DNA of 64,000 nucleotides from Methylomonas sp. 11b (lineage in GTDB: Bacteria > Pseudomonadota > Gammaproteobacteria > Methylococcales > Methylomonadaceae): positions 930,001 through 994,000 of the forward strand of contig NZ_KI911557.1 of the NCBI RefSeq assembly GCF_000515215.1. The letters run 5' to 3'. The notes below the pieces were generated by a model. The model saw only the letters and a program-made list of their open reading frames with translations, was not told the DNA's origin and did no database searches. Below, in pieces: positions 17,801 to 24,672 of the stretch; within the stretch, counting starts at the first letter, position 1; each line of letters begins with the position of its first letter. Both the position numbers and the translations under genes were made by a program.

Positions 17801-20800
17801 GCGCAGGCTGAGGCCGGTACCGTCCGCCTTTTCCGCAGCGTAAGTGCTGCCGCCGTCCGCGTCGTCGGCGGTGGTATCGACGACCAACGTGTTACTGACG
17901 GTGATGGTAAAGCTCTGGTCGTAGTTGTTGTCGCCGTCGTTCACCCGGATCACCACCGTGTAGTTCCCTGGCGTGGTCGTGGAAGGGCTGGCCGCCCTTA
18001 ACGTGGCGCCGCTGATATTGAACAGGTCGTAAGTCGCCCCCGAGGTGTTGGCGTCGACCGACACGATCGAGTAGGTCGGACCGCCGCCATCGACATCGGT
18101 ACGGCTCAGGGAGCCGATCGCTATATTGCTGCCGCTGTCGTAGGTGGATGCGGTGGTGGCGCTCAATGCGATAGCGGTCGGCGCGTCGTTGACGGCGGAT
18201 ACTGTGAGTGTCTGACTCGCGGCGCTACTGTTAGCGGATCCATCGTTAACCGCCACGCTGACTGTTCGATTAGCGGTATTCGGATTGTCCGAACCATCGG
18301 TGTAGGTCACCGCCCGCAAGGCGGCTTGCCACTGGGCCAAGGTTGCCGTTGCGCCGGCAGAGGTCAGAGTCAGAACGCCGGTTCCCGAGTTATAGGCTGC
18401 CGAGATATTTCCCATCGTCGAGCCGTCGTTGGTAAACCCGAGCGAGTCTTCGGCGGACTGAAATCCGCCGGTCAGCGAAACAGTGGCGCTAACCAAGGTC
18501 GCGCTATCGGCATCGGCGACAGTCAGTCCCGGCACGACGGCAACGGCCACCTGTTCGGTGGCGGCAGTCGTGCCGCCGGCACCGCCCAAGGTCGGTATGG
18601 CGAAAGCGTTGCTTGCAGTAATACCGTTGCCCGTGGCATCGGATATGTCGGTATTGCCGATAACGGTATTCCAGTCATCGGCGACAGCCAAGTTGTAAGT
18701 GCTGGCATCGGTAGCGCTCGTGCCGTTTTTGTTGATAATCAAGTTGATCGCCGCTTTATCGGTAGCGCTAAGCGTAATGGTAAAAGCGGTGGCGGAGCTA
18801 AGCTCGACGTTTGAAGTATCCGTTAAGGTATAAGTCGCGCCACCCAGACCGGTAAACGTCAGTTTATTGGCCGTAATGTCGTTTGCCGCACCGCTGGCTG
18901 CCACTAAATGAGTACCAGTCACCGCCAGAACTCCGGTACTGGCATCGTAGGTGGCTGAGGTGACGGTTGGCATTTGGACGTTGCTAACTGTCACTGCGGT
19001 AGTAGGGGTCGCGGTGTCGCCCGAGGTGTGATTAGCATCCCAGTCGTCGGCCGCCGCCAAATTGTAGGTGGTACCGCTCACCGCCGTGACACCGGATTTA
19101 TTCAGCAAGCCGTTGATTGCCAGTTGGTCGGCCGCGTTCAGCACCACGGTAAACTGGGTAGCGCTATCGCGCTCGACGTCGCTACTGGTGAGCGTGTAAG
19201 TGTTGCCGCCCTCGCCTTTCAGGGTCAATTTCGAGACGGCGATGTCGTTGAGAACGCCGGCCTTGGCTTCGAAGTCGGTACCTGTCACCACTAGGGTGCC
19301 GGTGCTGGCATCGTAGGTGCTGCCGGTGATAGTCGGTACGCCGCTGACGGTAATACCATTGATCAACGATTGGATGTTGGTGCTGCCTATCACGCTGTCC
19401 CAATCGTCGGCGGCGGACAGGTTGTAGGTGGTGCCGCCCGACGAGGCGGTGCCGTTCTTGTTCAATAAGGCCTCGACACCAGCAATATCGGCTCCCGCCA
19501 AGGTCACTGAAAACGAGGTAGCATCGGTAATCTCGACGTTCGCGGTGGCGGCGGTCAAGGTATAAGTGGCGCCGCCCTGGCCGGTGAAGGTCAGTTTGTT
19601 GACGGTGATGTCGTTAGCAGCGCCGACGGTTCTAACGAGGTTGGTGCCGGTCACGGACAGGACGTGGGTACTCTCGTCGTAGGTGACACCGGTAATGGTC
19701 GGCGTTTGTACGTTGCTGACGGTCACGGTGTTGCCGGTCGTGTCGGCAGGCGCCGACGCGGTAGCGTCCCAATTCAGAGCACCCGCCAAGTTATAGGCGC
19801 TAGCGCCGACGGCGGATGTGCCGTTTTTGTTCAACAAGCCTTCGACGTTAATCTGGTCGGTGGCGTTCAAGGTCACCGCAAAACTGGTGGCGCTACTGGC
19901 GGTCACGTTGGCGCTGGTCAAAACATAAGAGTTGCCACCTTCTCCGGTCAACGTCAGTTTCGACACATCGATCGTATCGCCGGTAGTCATGTTGGCGCCG
20001 GTGACAGTTAGCACGTTGGTGCTGGCGTCGTAAGTCGCAGAGGTGATTGAAGGTCCGCTAACCGGAGAACCGACCTGGATATTGTTAACCCCCAACCAGG
20101 AGAGGCTATCGTCGTTTAGATGTAGCCTGATCTCATCGACATTCAAGAAGGTACTACCCATTTCGTCGCCTTGGTTGAGATGCACGAAGGCGCTCGCGGT
20201 ATTTCCGCTAAAGGTGATGCTGCCGACCGAAACGCCGCCGTCAAAGGCTTCGGCTTTAACGGTAGCGCCGGAGTAATTGCCCCAATTGTGTACATCCAAG
20301 GCTTGTAGCGAGAAATTGCTACCGTCCGCGGATTTGATGACGAAGCCGTAAAACGCCGTACTAACACCATCTTCGTAAGTCAGCATATCCAGCGAGTTGT
20401 AATTGACAAACCGCAGATCGGCCTGCTGGTTTATGCCACTATCCACCGTGTAGATATCTAGATTCAAATCCGAAATCACGATCGAGCCGCCCTCGCCGTC
20501 CCGTGCAATGTCGTCGGACGTGATATCGCTACTATTAGTCGAGAATGTCAATGTCGGATTGCTACTGAGCGCCAACGGCGGCGTCCAGGCGGCCGTGCTA
20601 CCCGGTCCGTCTAGCCATTCGGTTCCGGCGTTACCGCCCAAACCGGCGGTACCGGCGTTGCCGCCCGAGGAGGTTCCGCCGGTACCGCCATCTCCGTAAT
20701 TAGAGGTGTGGGTAATGGTAGCGTTTTCGTATTTGAACGCGCCATTGTTGTATATTCCGCCGACGCCGGCTCCGCCATCGCCGCCATCGACACCGTAACC

Positions 20801-22402
20801 ACCCGCGCCGCCGCCGCCGGCGCCGAGATTGTTGGTGATCGAGGTCGACGCCATGTAGACCGTTGCGCCGGAACCAATCGCTAAAGCACCGGCGCCGATC
20901 CCACCCCGACCGACCACCGCGCTGCCGTTACCGCCGGAACCGTATCCACCGCCGCCGCCGCCGATAAAACTCAGTCCGCCCGAGCCGGCGGTTCCCCCGG
21001 TTCCGCCTGCATTGGCGCTACCGCTGGTTCCGCCCGCGCCGCCGGCGCCACTGACGCCGCTACTGCCTCCCCGACCTTTTGCGCTGGAGACCGAGGTGAA
21101 GCCACCGTCGCCACCCGTGCCCGCCGAACCTGAAGCTCCTGGCGTAGAGGCATTGAATGCGCCTCCCGACCCGCCTACTGTTGTCCCCCAACCCGCGCCG
21201 CCGCCACCGCCGTAACCGTAAGTTCCGTTGTCGCTACCACCGTTGCCGCCACCGCCGGCCGCGACGTTGCCGGTAATCGTCGAATGCAGGAAAGTCACTT
21301 TGGTTCCGGCGCCGGTCACCGAGATTCCGGCACCTAGTGCATCGCCGCCGTTGACACTGTTATACGCACCGCCGTTGCCCGAGACCAAGCCATGGGTAAT
21401 GGTCAACCCGTCCAACGACACGGTACCGCTGGTGATCGAAAACACCCGGCTGGTGTAGTTGGCGTCGACGGTGACGTCCGCGCTGCCGTTGTCGTCTAGG
21501 TCGCCGTCTATCGTCAAATTTTGGCCGATACTTAACTGGCCGCTGGACAAGGTAATCGTCATCCCAGCGTTGAATGTAATCGTGTCGCCGGACGACGCCG
21601 ACCCAATCGCGGCGCGCAACGATCCGGCACCACTGTCGTTATTGTTGATCACTGTGACCGTCGCCAGCGTGTAATCGTAATCGGCCATGGCCGAAGCGGA
21701 AAACGCCGCGGGCGCCAAGACGTCGCCGGTGCGCACCTCCAGCGTCCAATCGCCGCCGGCACCCGTGCGGTTGTCAGACACCGCCACGTCGGCCCCGGTC
21801 AGATCGGCCAGGGTCCGGGCAAACGCGCTACCCTCGGTGCCACGGCCCAGGTTGCAGGAATAGATTTGCAAGTCTCCGTCTGCCGCCAAGGCCTTGCCTA
21901 TCATATCGAGTTGCGCGGCGTAGTCGGCTATCGAATCATTGTTCAGCCAGGCATTGCCCAACCAAATATTGGCCTCGCTGCCCTCGGCAACGATCGAAAT
22001 CGCCGAAATATCGCGGCGATCAGCCAGATAATCGGCCATTTGCCGGACACCGTCGCGGCCGACCTCTAACATCACGATTTCGGCGCGCGGATCAGCGCCG
22101 GCCAACAAGGTATCCGCATCCCTTACCCTACTGTCGACGAAGATGACGGTGGTAGATTGATCGGCTGTCGCTTCCGGAAAATTGCAGGCCGCCGCGGCAT
22201 CCAGCAAATGTTGAGCGTCCAATGCCGACGGCGCCTGGTCGGCGGTCGGTGCCGCGTCGGCCTGAGCTGCGTCGGCGCTGACCGCCGCCGCGCCGTCGAA
22301 CAGAATGCGCGGCTCCAAGGCCCAGGCATGTAGCGTTGGGGGCTTCGGACGATGGCGTGCCTCGGCGGAGCTGGCCGTACGAATACGCGCGAATAGTTTC
22401 AT
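11897..22402 (-). CDS. Giant repetitive surface protein: LEPR-XLL motif, DUF4347, beta-strand repeats
   Basis: A 3,501-residue protein. The ATG at 22402 is preferred over an in-frame TTG at 22417. Order of parts: basic N-terminus with LEPRILFDG at residues 29-37 (LEPR-XLL motif); DUF4347, about 22150-21670; predicted right-handed beta-helix and a glycine-rich segment to about 20450; four about 120-residue IPT-like repeats; a cadherin-like domain; eleven clear autotransporter-associated beta-strand repeats (KAGAGTLTLSG type); two near-identical Ig-like domains; cadherin/VCBS-like domains; then a Gly/Ser and Gln/Arg/Gly-rich tail. There is no classical signal peptide and no C-terminal autotransporter barrel or RTX block, so export must use another route, probably the TolC/HlyD/M50 genes downstream. 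Likely role is adhesion or a cell-surface layer. Confidence 0.9.
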   Translation of the reverse strand: MKLFARIRTASSAEARHRPKPPTLHAWALEPRILFDGAAAVSADAAQADAAPTADQAPSALDAQHLLDAAAACNFPEATADQSTTVIFVDSRVRDADTLLAGADPRAEIVMLEVGRDGVRQMADYLADRRDISAISIVAEGSEANIWLGNAWLNNDSIADYAAQLDMIGKALAADGDLQIYSCNLGRGTEGSAFARTLADLTGADVAVSDNRTGAGGDWTLEVRTGDVLAPAAFSASAMADYDYTLATVTVINNNDSGAGSLRAAIGSASSGDTITFNAGMTITLSSGQLSIGQNLTIDGDLDDNGSADVTVDANYTSRVFSITSGTVSLDGLTITHGLVSGNGGAYNSVNGGDALGAGISVTGAGTKVTFLHSTITGNVAAGGGGNGGSDNGTYGYGGGGGAGWGTTVGGSGGAFNASTPGASGSAGTGGDGGFTSVSSAKGRGGSSGVSGAGGAGGTSGSANAGGTGGTAGSGGLSFIGGGGGGYGSGGNGSAVVGRGGIGAGALAIGSGATVYMASTSITNNLGAGGGGAGGYGVDGGDGGAGVGGIYNNGAFKYENATITHTSNYGDGGTGGTSSGGNAGTAGLGGNAGTEWLDGPGSTAAWTPPLALSSNPTLTFSTNSSDITSDDIARDGEGGSIVISDLNLDIYTVDSGINQQADLRFVNYNSLDMLTYEDGVSTAFYGFVIKSADGSNFSLQALDVHNWGNYSGATVKAEAFDGGVSVGSITFSGNTASAFVHLNQGDEMGSTFLNVDEIRLHLNDDSLSWLGVNNIQVGSPVSGPSITSATYDASTNVLTVTGANMTTGDTIDVSKLTLTGEGGNSYVLTSANVTASSATSFAVTLNATDQINVEGLLNKNGTSAVGASAYNLAGALNWDATASAPADTTGNTVTVSNVQTPTITGVTYDESTHVLSVTGTNLVRTVGAANDITVNKLTFTGQGGATYTLTAATANVEITDATSFSVTLAGADIAGVEALLNKNGTASSGGTTYNLSAADDWDSVIGSTNIQSLINGITVSGVPTITGSTYDASTGTLVVTGTDFEAKAGVLNDIAVSKLTLKGEGGNTYTLTSSDVERDSATQFTVVLNAADQLAINGLLNKSGVTAVSGTTYNLAAADDWDANHTSGDTATPTTAVTVSNVQMPTVTSATYDASTGVLAVTGTHLVAASGAANDITANKLTFTGLGGATYTLTDTSNVELSSATAFTITLSATDKAAINLIINKNGTSATDASTYNLAVADDWNTVIGNTDISDATGNGITASNAFAIPTLGGAGGTTAATEQVAVAVVPGLTVADADSATLVSATVSLTGGFQSAEDSLGFTNDGSTMGNISAAYNSGTGVLTLTSAGATATLAQWQAALRAVTYTDGSDNPNTANRTVSVAVNDGSANSSAASQTLTVSAVNDAPTAIALSATTASTYDSGSNIAIGSLSRTDVDGGGPTYSIVSVDANTSGATYDLFNISGATLRAASPSTTTPGNYTVVIRVNDGDNNYDQSFTITVSNTLVVDTTADDADGGSTYAAEKADGTGLSLREAVGIANRAGGATISFASGLGTVTLGSSVTIGENIALDADVVNSITVGGDIAIASGKTLTVANGSGDTLTLSGNITGAGNLVKSGAGTQVLSGSNSYSGNTTVAAGTLSIDGDANLGSDSATVSLSGGNLTITSAGTLDDNLAMSAGATITNANAVTLSGNITGNNALTKAGAGELTLSGTNVLASSTVIGGTLTVADSTNLGAGAVTLNGGSLTVTGSGVTVSNAVALTGAGTISNANTVALSGIVSGTGALTKAGAGTLTLSGDNTYSGATAVNDGTLVAAHNNALGTTAGSTTVASGAALGLQGGVTVAEAVSAAGTGISSAGAIYNVSGTNILSGNVTLNGATILGVTSDQLTIGGNIGGGFNITKAGAGALVLSGSNSYNNTSVSAGTLSLATDANLGSGAVTLVGGTTLIVTGATTIDNALTLSGNATLDNSTAVTLSGAISGAGTTLTKSGAGTLTLSSTSNSAATTTALTVTGGTLSVGTATTMVGGTLTLNGGSLTITSAGNTFSNAIALLADATITNASAATLSGQLSGSAALTKAGAGTLTLSNTGNSSAASTLTVTAGTVSVASDSRLLGGAVTLNGGTLNLANAGTIDNAIVLGSGNGTISVTNGTATLSGIISGTGSLTKTGGPALTLSGNNSHSGGTTIRGANGVSITGSSTGAMNLGTGAVTVEGGSTLAITGTGTTVSNNITLLDDSDPSTSATITNANAVTLSGILSGAEALNKAGAGTLTLTATNTHTGAVTVSAGGLTLEGGSSIGDSSAVTVDSGATLTLNGGNETIGSLAGAGNVVLSYRLTAGGDNTNTTFSGVISSTNTSGIDKFGTGTLTLSGANTYTGSTTVSAGTLALSGNSAIADASAVTVLNGGTLNVSGTETVGSIAGAGAIALVGTLRAGGNNTSTEFSGAISGSGGGSLTKQGTGTLTLSGTNTYNGGTTISAGTVIAGSTGALAASGVDLAAGTTLTFVASGSFGNYIALSGSATINVGSGYAATLSNTIDGAFNLTKTGTGALTVSGATTYSGTTTVSEGTLYVTGSLGATSSLSVASGATLGGTGSIFAASSGNNLTMNDGATLAPGVAGVNNGIGTLTVNGNLRVSGSTMIDVAGNGGVGGTDFDQVMVNGTVALNGGSLTVSRVNSYTATNGATYRIIDNDSTDAVTGASGIFGSVAEGTDLTSNGDIYTVRYASGTGNDVVLTAVVNPSVTGVSATTADGSYNAGDTVTITVTFDRSVTVTGVPTLTLNTGQTATYAGGSGGTTLSFSYTVQAGDTSADLDYGSTSSLALNGGAILDSSTSLAAVLTLASPGAANSLGANKDIVVDTTAPAAPGLALTSDSGSSNSDRITNIGAITVSGLEGGASWEYSTNGGSSWTTGSGSSFTLSGDGAKSVVLRQTDTTGNTSGSSSAYTFTLDTSATAPTLTLAEDNGSSNSDGITNNATVNLTGLETGASWEFSSNGGTSWTAGSGSSFNLSGDGAKSVIVRQTDTAGNPSGNSAALAFNLDTSAPTPPVGTLGVAENSANGTVVGSVSATDTLSVVYSLVDNANGRFVIDAASGEVSVADGSQLDYEATASHAVTVRATDAAGNSSDTVLTVALTDANDAPTGSVAISGTAVVGETLSVSTTLADADGLGSIVYTWTDGNGNILGTGSSLVLTQADVDKTIIVTASYTDGLGKVETVSSTATLAVASVNATNATQTVEFNSSSSGGFSSGSLTTGSQIPSNLIQPINTGTGLGAGGAPTGPGGGSGGSGALSAGGGLGGGLGGSSGAGGSFGFGPSIFSSSFGDSGTSSTGTQTTSLQMEAQLDSGSNNSFTIPAEALLGLDTSTGVSFQAAQADGASLPSWVRFDSATGSLSLKEGSGERTVVKITATDGKGNQAVITVVLKPQQQSGQRQNGSDGRPGGEGRGGQGRPNQSRPAGGEPRAQLGKMPLSAQLQAFGTQRTHQDADALLENLARLFAEPRDAA
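13290..13830 (-). repeat. Two tandem Ig-like domains within the giant protein
   Basis: Two consecutive units of about 90 residues share SGDGAKSV(V/I)(L/V)RQTDT and GASWE(Y/F)S(T/S)NGG(S/T)SW segments. They resemble bacterial Ig-like domains that stack into stalks in large adhesins. Their closeness at protein level suggests recent duplication. Confidence 0.7.
14390..17690 (-). repeat. Autotransporter-associated beta-strand repeat array in the giant protein
   Basis: Eleven recognisable copies of the (L)TK(A/S/T)G(A/T)G(T/A)L(T/V)LSG-x-N-x-Y/S pattern recur at about 60-110 residue spacing, usually followed by a strand ending in GTL. The array predicts a long right-handed beta-helical rod. In known proteins this repeat is mostly found in type V autotransporters, whose barrel is absent here. 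Confidence 0.8.
18590..20070 (-). repeat. Four IPT-like repeats with an NKNGT signature
   Basis: Four units of about 120 residues, each starting TI/TSATYDAST-x-L-x-VTG and containing ANDI-x-(V/A)-x-KLT(F/L)-x-G-x-GG-x-(S/T)Y-x-LT, a (L/I)(L/I)NK(N/S)G block and a YNLA-x-A-DDW-x block. They look like Ig-fold modules. The array is encoded by about 1.5 kb of repetitive DNA. Confidence 0.75.
20560..21280 (-). repeat. Glycine-rich low-complexity segment of the giant protein
   Basis: About 240 residues dominated by GG, GGAGG and GGNGG runs with interspersed Ser, Thr and Ala, interrupting a predicted beta-helix. The DNA is correspondingly CCG/CCA-rich on the plus strand, which creates long spurious frames there. 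Such regions are usually flexible loops. Confidence 0.7.
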
Positions 22403-22430
22403 GGTCTTAGCCCCCAAAATCGACGATACA

Positions 22431-23285
22431 TCAAACGGATTTCACCAGCGGCCCGGCGACGGCCGGTTGCGCGGAAACGACGTGGGCGCGGCTGCCACGG
22501 CCGTCACGCCAGAACGCCATATTGGCGTACTGCTCGAACAGATCCGGCGGCAGAATGGTAGCCCGGTTCTCAAGGCTGACTTGCGGCCGAATGCTGTGCA
22601 GGCCAGACAAACCTAAATTGTTGTCGAAGGCCGGCGCGTCGTATTGCAGATTCGCGAAATCGTGCGGATACGCGGGCTCGCCAAGAAAATCGTAAATCAA
22701 CGGCACCACTTTCTCGGGCGCCCGTGCCAGCAAGTCGTATTCGACGACCAGTAGCGAAGCCGCCTGTTCGCCGTAAAATGCTTCCTTCAGCGCCGACCAA
22801 GCAAAGCCGACCAAGCGATTGCGCTGCGCCAAGGTTTCCACCCGGCTATACACCGTATTGCGCTCGGCATCATCGGCAAACAAGCGGCTGTTTTCGTAGG
22901 GACTGGCCCGGTACAGGCGTTCCAGACTGTCCATGACCCAGGCCACGTTGCGGACACAGGCGATAACCTTGGCGTCCGGGAACAGATCCAGCAAGGCAGG
23001 CAGGCGGCCGCTCCAGGCGCGATTGGTGTCGAACACCACATCCTTGTCGGTTTCGGCTGCGTAGTAACTATCGAACAGCCCGCGCAACAACCGGCGACGC
23101 TGCTCGGTGGTCACGACCGGCCCCCACTCGCTGCCGGCGCTGACTTGATCGAGCAATCCCGAAAAAAACGCGCCGACCGGACTGGTCATGCCGGCATGGA
23201 AACGCGGATTCTGTTTCAAAATGGCGGCCAACAGCGTTGAACCCGAACGCGGCAGGCCGGAAATAAAGTGATAACGGTGGCTCAA
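22431..23285 (-). CDS. Sulfotransferase family protein
   Basis: A 284-residue enzyme with the PAPS-binding loop GLPRSGST at residues 10-17 near the N-terminus and the later conserved VIACVRN-x-AWVMDS segment that matches the 3'-phosphate-binding region. It would transfer sulfate from PAPS to a hydroxyl of a sugar, a tyrosine or a small molecule. The start is TTG at 23285; no ATG or GTG lies upstream before an in-frame stop, and the protein start matches family members (xxRYHFISGLPRSGSTLL). No clear ribosome site is visible. It is first in the run and ends 13 bp before the giant gene's earliest possible start (28 bp before the preferred ATG). It may modify that protein or an attached glycan, but this is inference. 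Confidence 0.85.
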   Translation of the reverse strand: MSHRYHFISGLPRSGSTLLAAILKQNPRFHAGMTSPVGAFFSGLLDQVSAGSEWGPVVTTEQRRRLLRGLFDSYYAAETDKDVVFDTNRAWSGRLPALLDLFPDAKVIACVRNVAWVMDSLERLYRASPYENSRLFADDAERNTVYSRVETLAQRNRLVGFAWSALKEAFYGEQAASLLVVEYDLLARAPEKVVPLIYDFLGEPAYPHDFANLQYDAPAFDNNLGLSGLHSIRPQVSLENRATILPPDLFEQYANMAFWRDGRGSRAHVVSAQPAVAGPLVKSV

Positions 23286-23607
23286 CGCGAACCGACCGGT
23301 TCGACGCGAATCGTCGTTTTAACCACCCCAAGCGTATCGTTATTTTTCATTGGCACAAAGTCGGTAGAAGTTTTTGCAAGCGGGCGATAGTTTCGATTCG
23401 AAAAGTAGTCGCAGACAGTGACCTTGTCAAACCGACTAAGCCGATGGAACGAAACTATAGCCGCGATTCGATCAACCGCCTAGCTTTTCCGTTAGAAACA
23501 ACTAAGCTTACTCCCGCAGCAAATAGCTGTAAGCGCCGGCATTTCACTGGAAAGCATACTTAGCGGCGTCACACCACTTTCTATCCATCGACCCTGGGAG
23601 GTCCATC
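23286..23607. other. Divergent intergenic region between the surface operon and the tail-collar cassette
   Basis: About 320 bp separating leftward and rightward transcripts, so both promoters should be here. It contains A/T-richer patches near 23330-23350 and 23420-23520, and a strong GGGAGG ribosome site at 23596-23601 for the tail-collar gene. A TTGGCAC at about 23350 recalls half of a sigma-54 site, but the matching TTGC element at the right spacing is missing. No confident promoter or operator can be assigned. Confidence 0.4.
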
Positions 23608-24279
23608 ATGGCTGATCCATTTTTGGGAGAAATCCGCATATTCGGTTTTGCGTACGCGCCACAAGATTGGGCGTTCTGCAATGGCCAGCAAATGGCGATT
23701 CAACAGCAAGCGGCGTTGTACGCGCTGCTCGGGACGCGATTCGGCGGCGACGGTCGAAATTACTTCAATTTGCCCAATCTGCAAGGCCGGGCGCCGATTC
23801 ACTTCGGCGCCAATCCGATTCCCAACTCTGCAGCGTACCAGCTTGCCCAAGTCGGAGGTACCACCGGCAACCCGGTACAGACTCAAACCGCGTTCAGTTT
23901 GACGACAGCCAATCTACCGTCTCACAACCACTCCGCCGACTTATCGCTGACCGGCGTCAACGCCGCAACGGCCATCAAGGTTTCCACCGGCGCCGGCGGC
24001 GGCGTCACCCCCGACGCAAATGCCACGCTGACTAACGCGCCTAACGGCCAAACCTCGGCCGCGGTGTTTCTGCCCGCCGCCACGCCGCAAACCAATCCGA
24101 TCACCCTCGGCGGAGTGACGACCACACTGAGCGGCAACGGCACGGTCGCGGTCGGCAATACCGGCGCCGGCACGCCAGTCAGCGCGCCGCTAAATTTCAA
24201 CGTGCCGGCAACGATGCCGCCCTATTTAGCGCTGAATTTCTGCATCGCCCTCAACGGTCTATTCCCACCTCAACAGTAA
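23608..24279 (+). CDS. Phage tail collar domain protein (microcystin-dependent protein family)
   Basis: A 223-residue protein beginning MADPFLGEIRIFGFAYAPQDWAFCNGQ, the classic start of tail-collar/MdpB-type proteins. A collar domain occupies about residues 5-60 (GxNxFxLPNLQGRAP), there is a central Thr/Ala/Gly-rich region, and the C-terminus is NFCIALNGLFPPQQ. These proteins occur outside prophages in many bacteria, often next to GNAT acetyltransferases, and their function is not established; a surface or fibre role is assumed. No other phage genes surround it, so this is not a prophage. It has a GGGAGG ribosome site and is the first gene of a three-gene plus-strand cassette. Confidence 0.88.
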   Translation: MADPFLGEIRIFGFAYAPQDWAFCNGQQMAIQQQAALYALLGTRFGGDGRNYFNLPNLQGRAPIHFGANPIPNSAAYQLAQVGGTTGNPVQTQTAFSLTTANLPSHNHSADLSLTGVNAATAIKVSTGAGGGVTPDANATLTNAPNGQTSAAVFLPAATPQTNPITLGGVTTTLSGNGTVAVGNTGAGTPVSAPLNFNVPATMPPYLALNFCIALNGLFPPQQ

Positions 24280-24284
24280 CGACG

Positions 24285-24620
24285 ATGAAAACCACACTCG
24301 ACGCGCCAATGATAGGCGATTTGCATAGCCGGAATTTTTCGCCATTTTTGGGCCAACCCTGTCTATTAGAAAACGGGACGATCACGATCGCCACGGTCTT
24401 GGAACGGGTGGACGAAAAACCGGCGGCCCGCCAGCCGACCGCCGATTCGCGTCGCACGCCGTTCGCGCTATTGCTGAAAGGCGACGCCGATTGCCCATAT
24501 CTGGACGGTGTGTTCACTCTACGAATTGGGGGCGCGCTCGAGGTATCCGGCATTTATCTCACTCGCGTTTTAAATACCGGTCCACAGCCGGCTAGCCTGT
24601 TTCAGGCGGTTTTCAACTGA
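24285..24620 (+). CDS. DUF6916-like hypothetical protein
   Basis: A 111-residue protein with a compact alpha/beta pattern and a C-terminus (...PASLFQAVFN) that fits the DUF6916 family as I recall it (F-x-x-LGQ near the start, RxPF-x-LLL-x-G in the middle, final AVFN). No function is known. It starts 5 bp after the tail-collar stop and precedes the GNAT gene, an arrangement often seen for tail-collar loci. Recognition is from memory of the motif pattern, so the family name is tentative. Confidence 0.65.
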   Translation: MKTTLDAPMIGDLHSRNFSPFLGQPCLLENGTITIATVLERVDEKPAARQPTADSRRTPFALLLKGDADCPYLDGVFTLRIGGALEVSGIYLTRVLNTGPQPASLFQAVFN

Positions 24621-24622
24621 TA

Positions 24623-24644
24623 CGGCTGCCGCGAGCGGCAGCCG
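24623..24644 (+). terminator. Strong hairpin between the DUF6916-like and GNAT genes
   Basis: Ten bases (CGGCTGCCGC) at 24623-24632 are exactly complementary to 24635-24644 across two bases (effectively a CGAG tetraloop). It begins 2 bp after the upstream stop. With no T tract it may attenuate or protect the transcript rather than terminate it fully. Confidence 0.5.
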
Positions 24645-24672
24645 GCCAGCCTAAACCCACTAGGAGGCGATA

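Noticed and set aside
12405..17843. Many long plus-strand open frames (for example 15414-16652 and 16836-17513) opposite the giant protein gene
   Set aside because: They are Pro/Val/Ala-rich mirror frames caused by the Gly/Thr/Ala/Ser-rich, high-GC coding of the minus strand; no ribosome sites or family motifs.
14390..20070. Regularly spaced repeats that could suggest a CRISPR array
   Set aside because: Units are degenerate at DNA level, far longer than CRISPR repeats and stay in frame within one coding sequence; no cas genes are present.
23345..23365. Possible sigma-54 promoter (TTGGCAC) upstream of the sulfotransferase
   Set aside because: The required TTGC element is not at the correct spacing on either strand.
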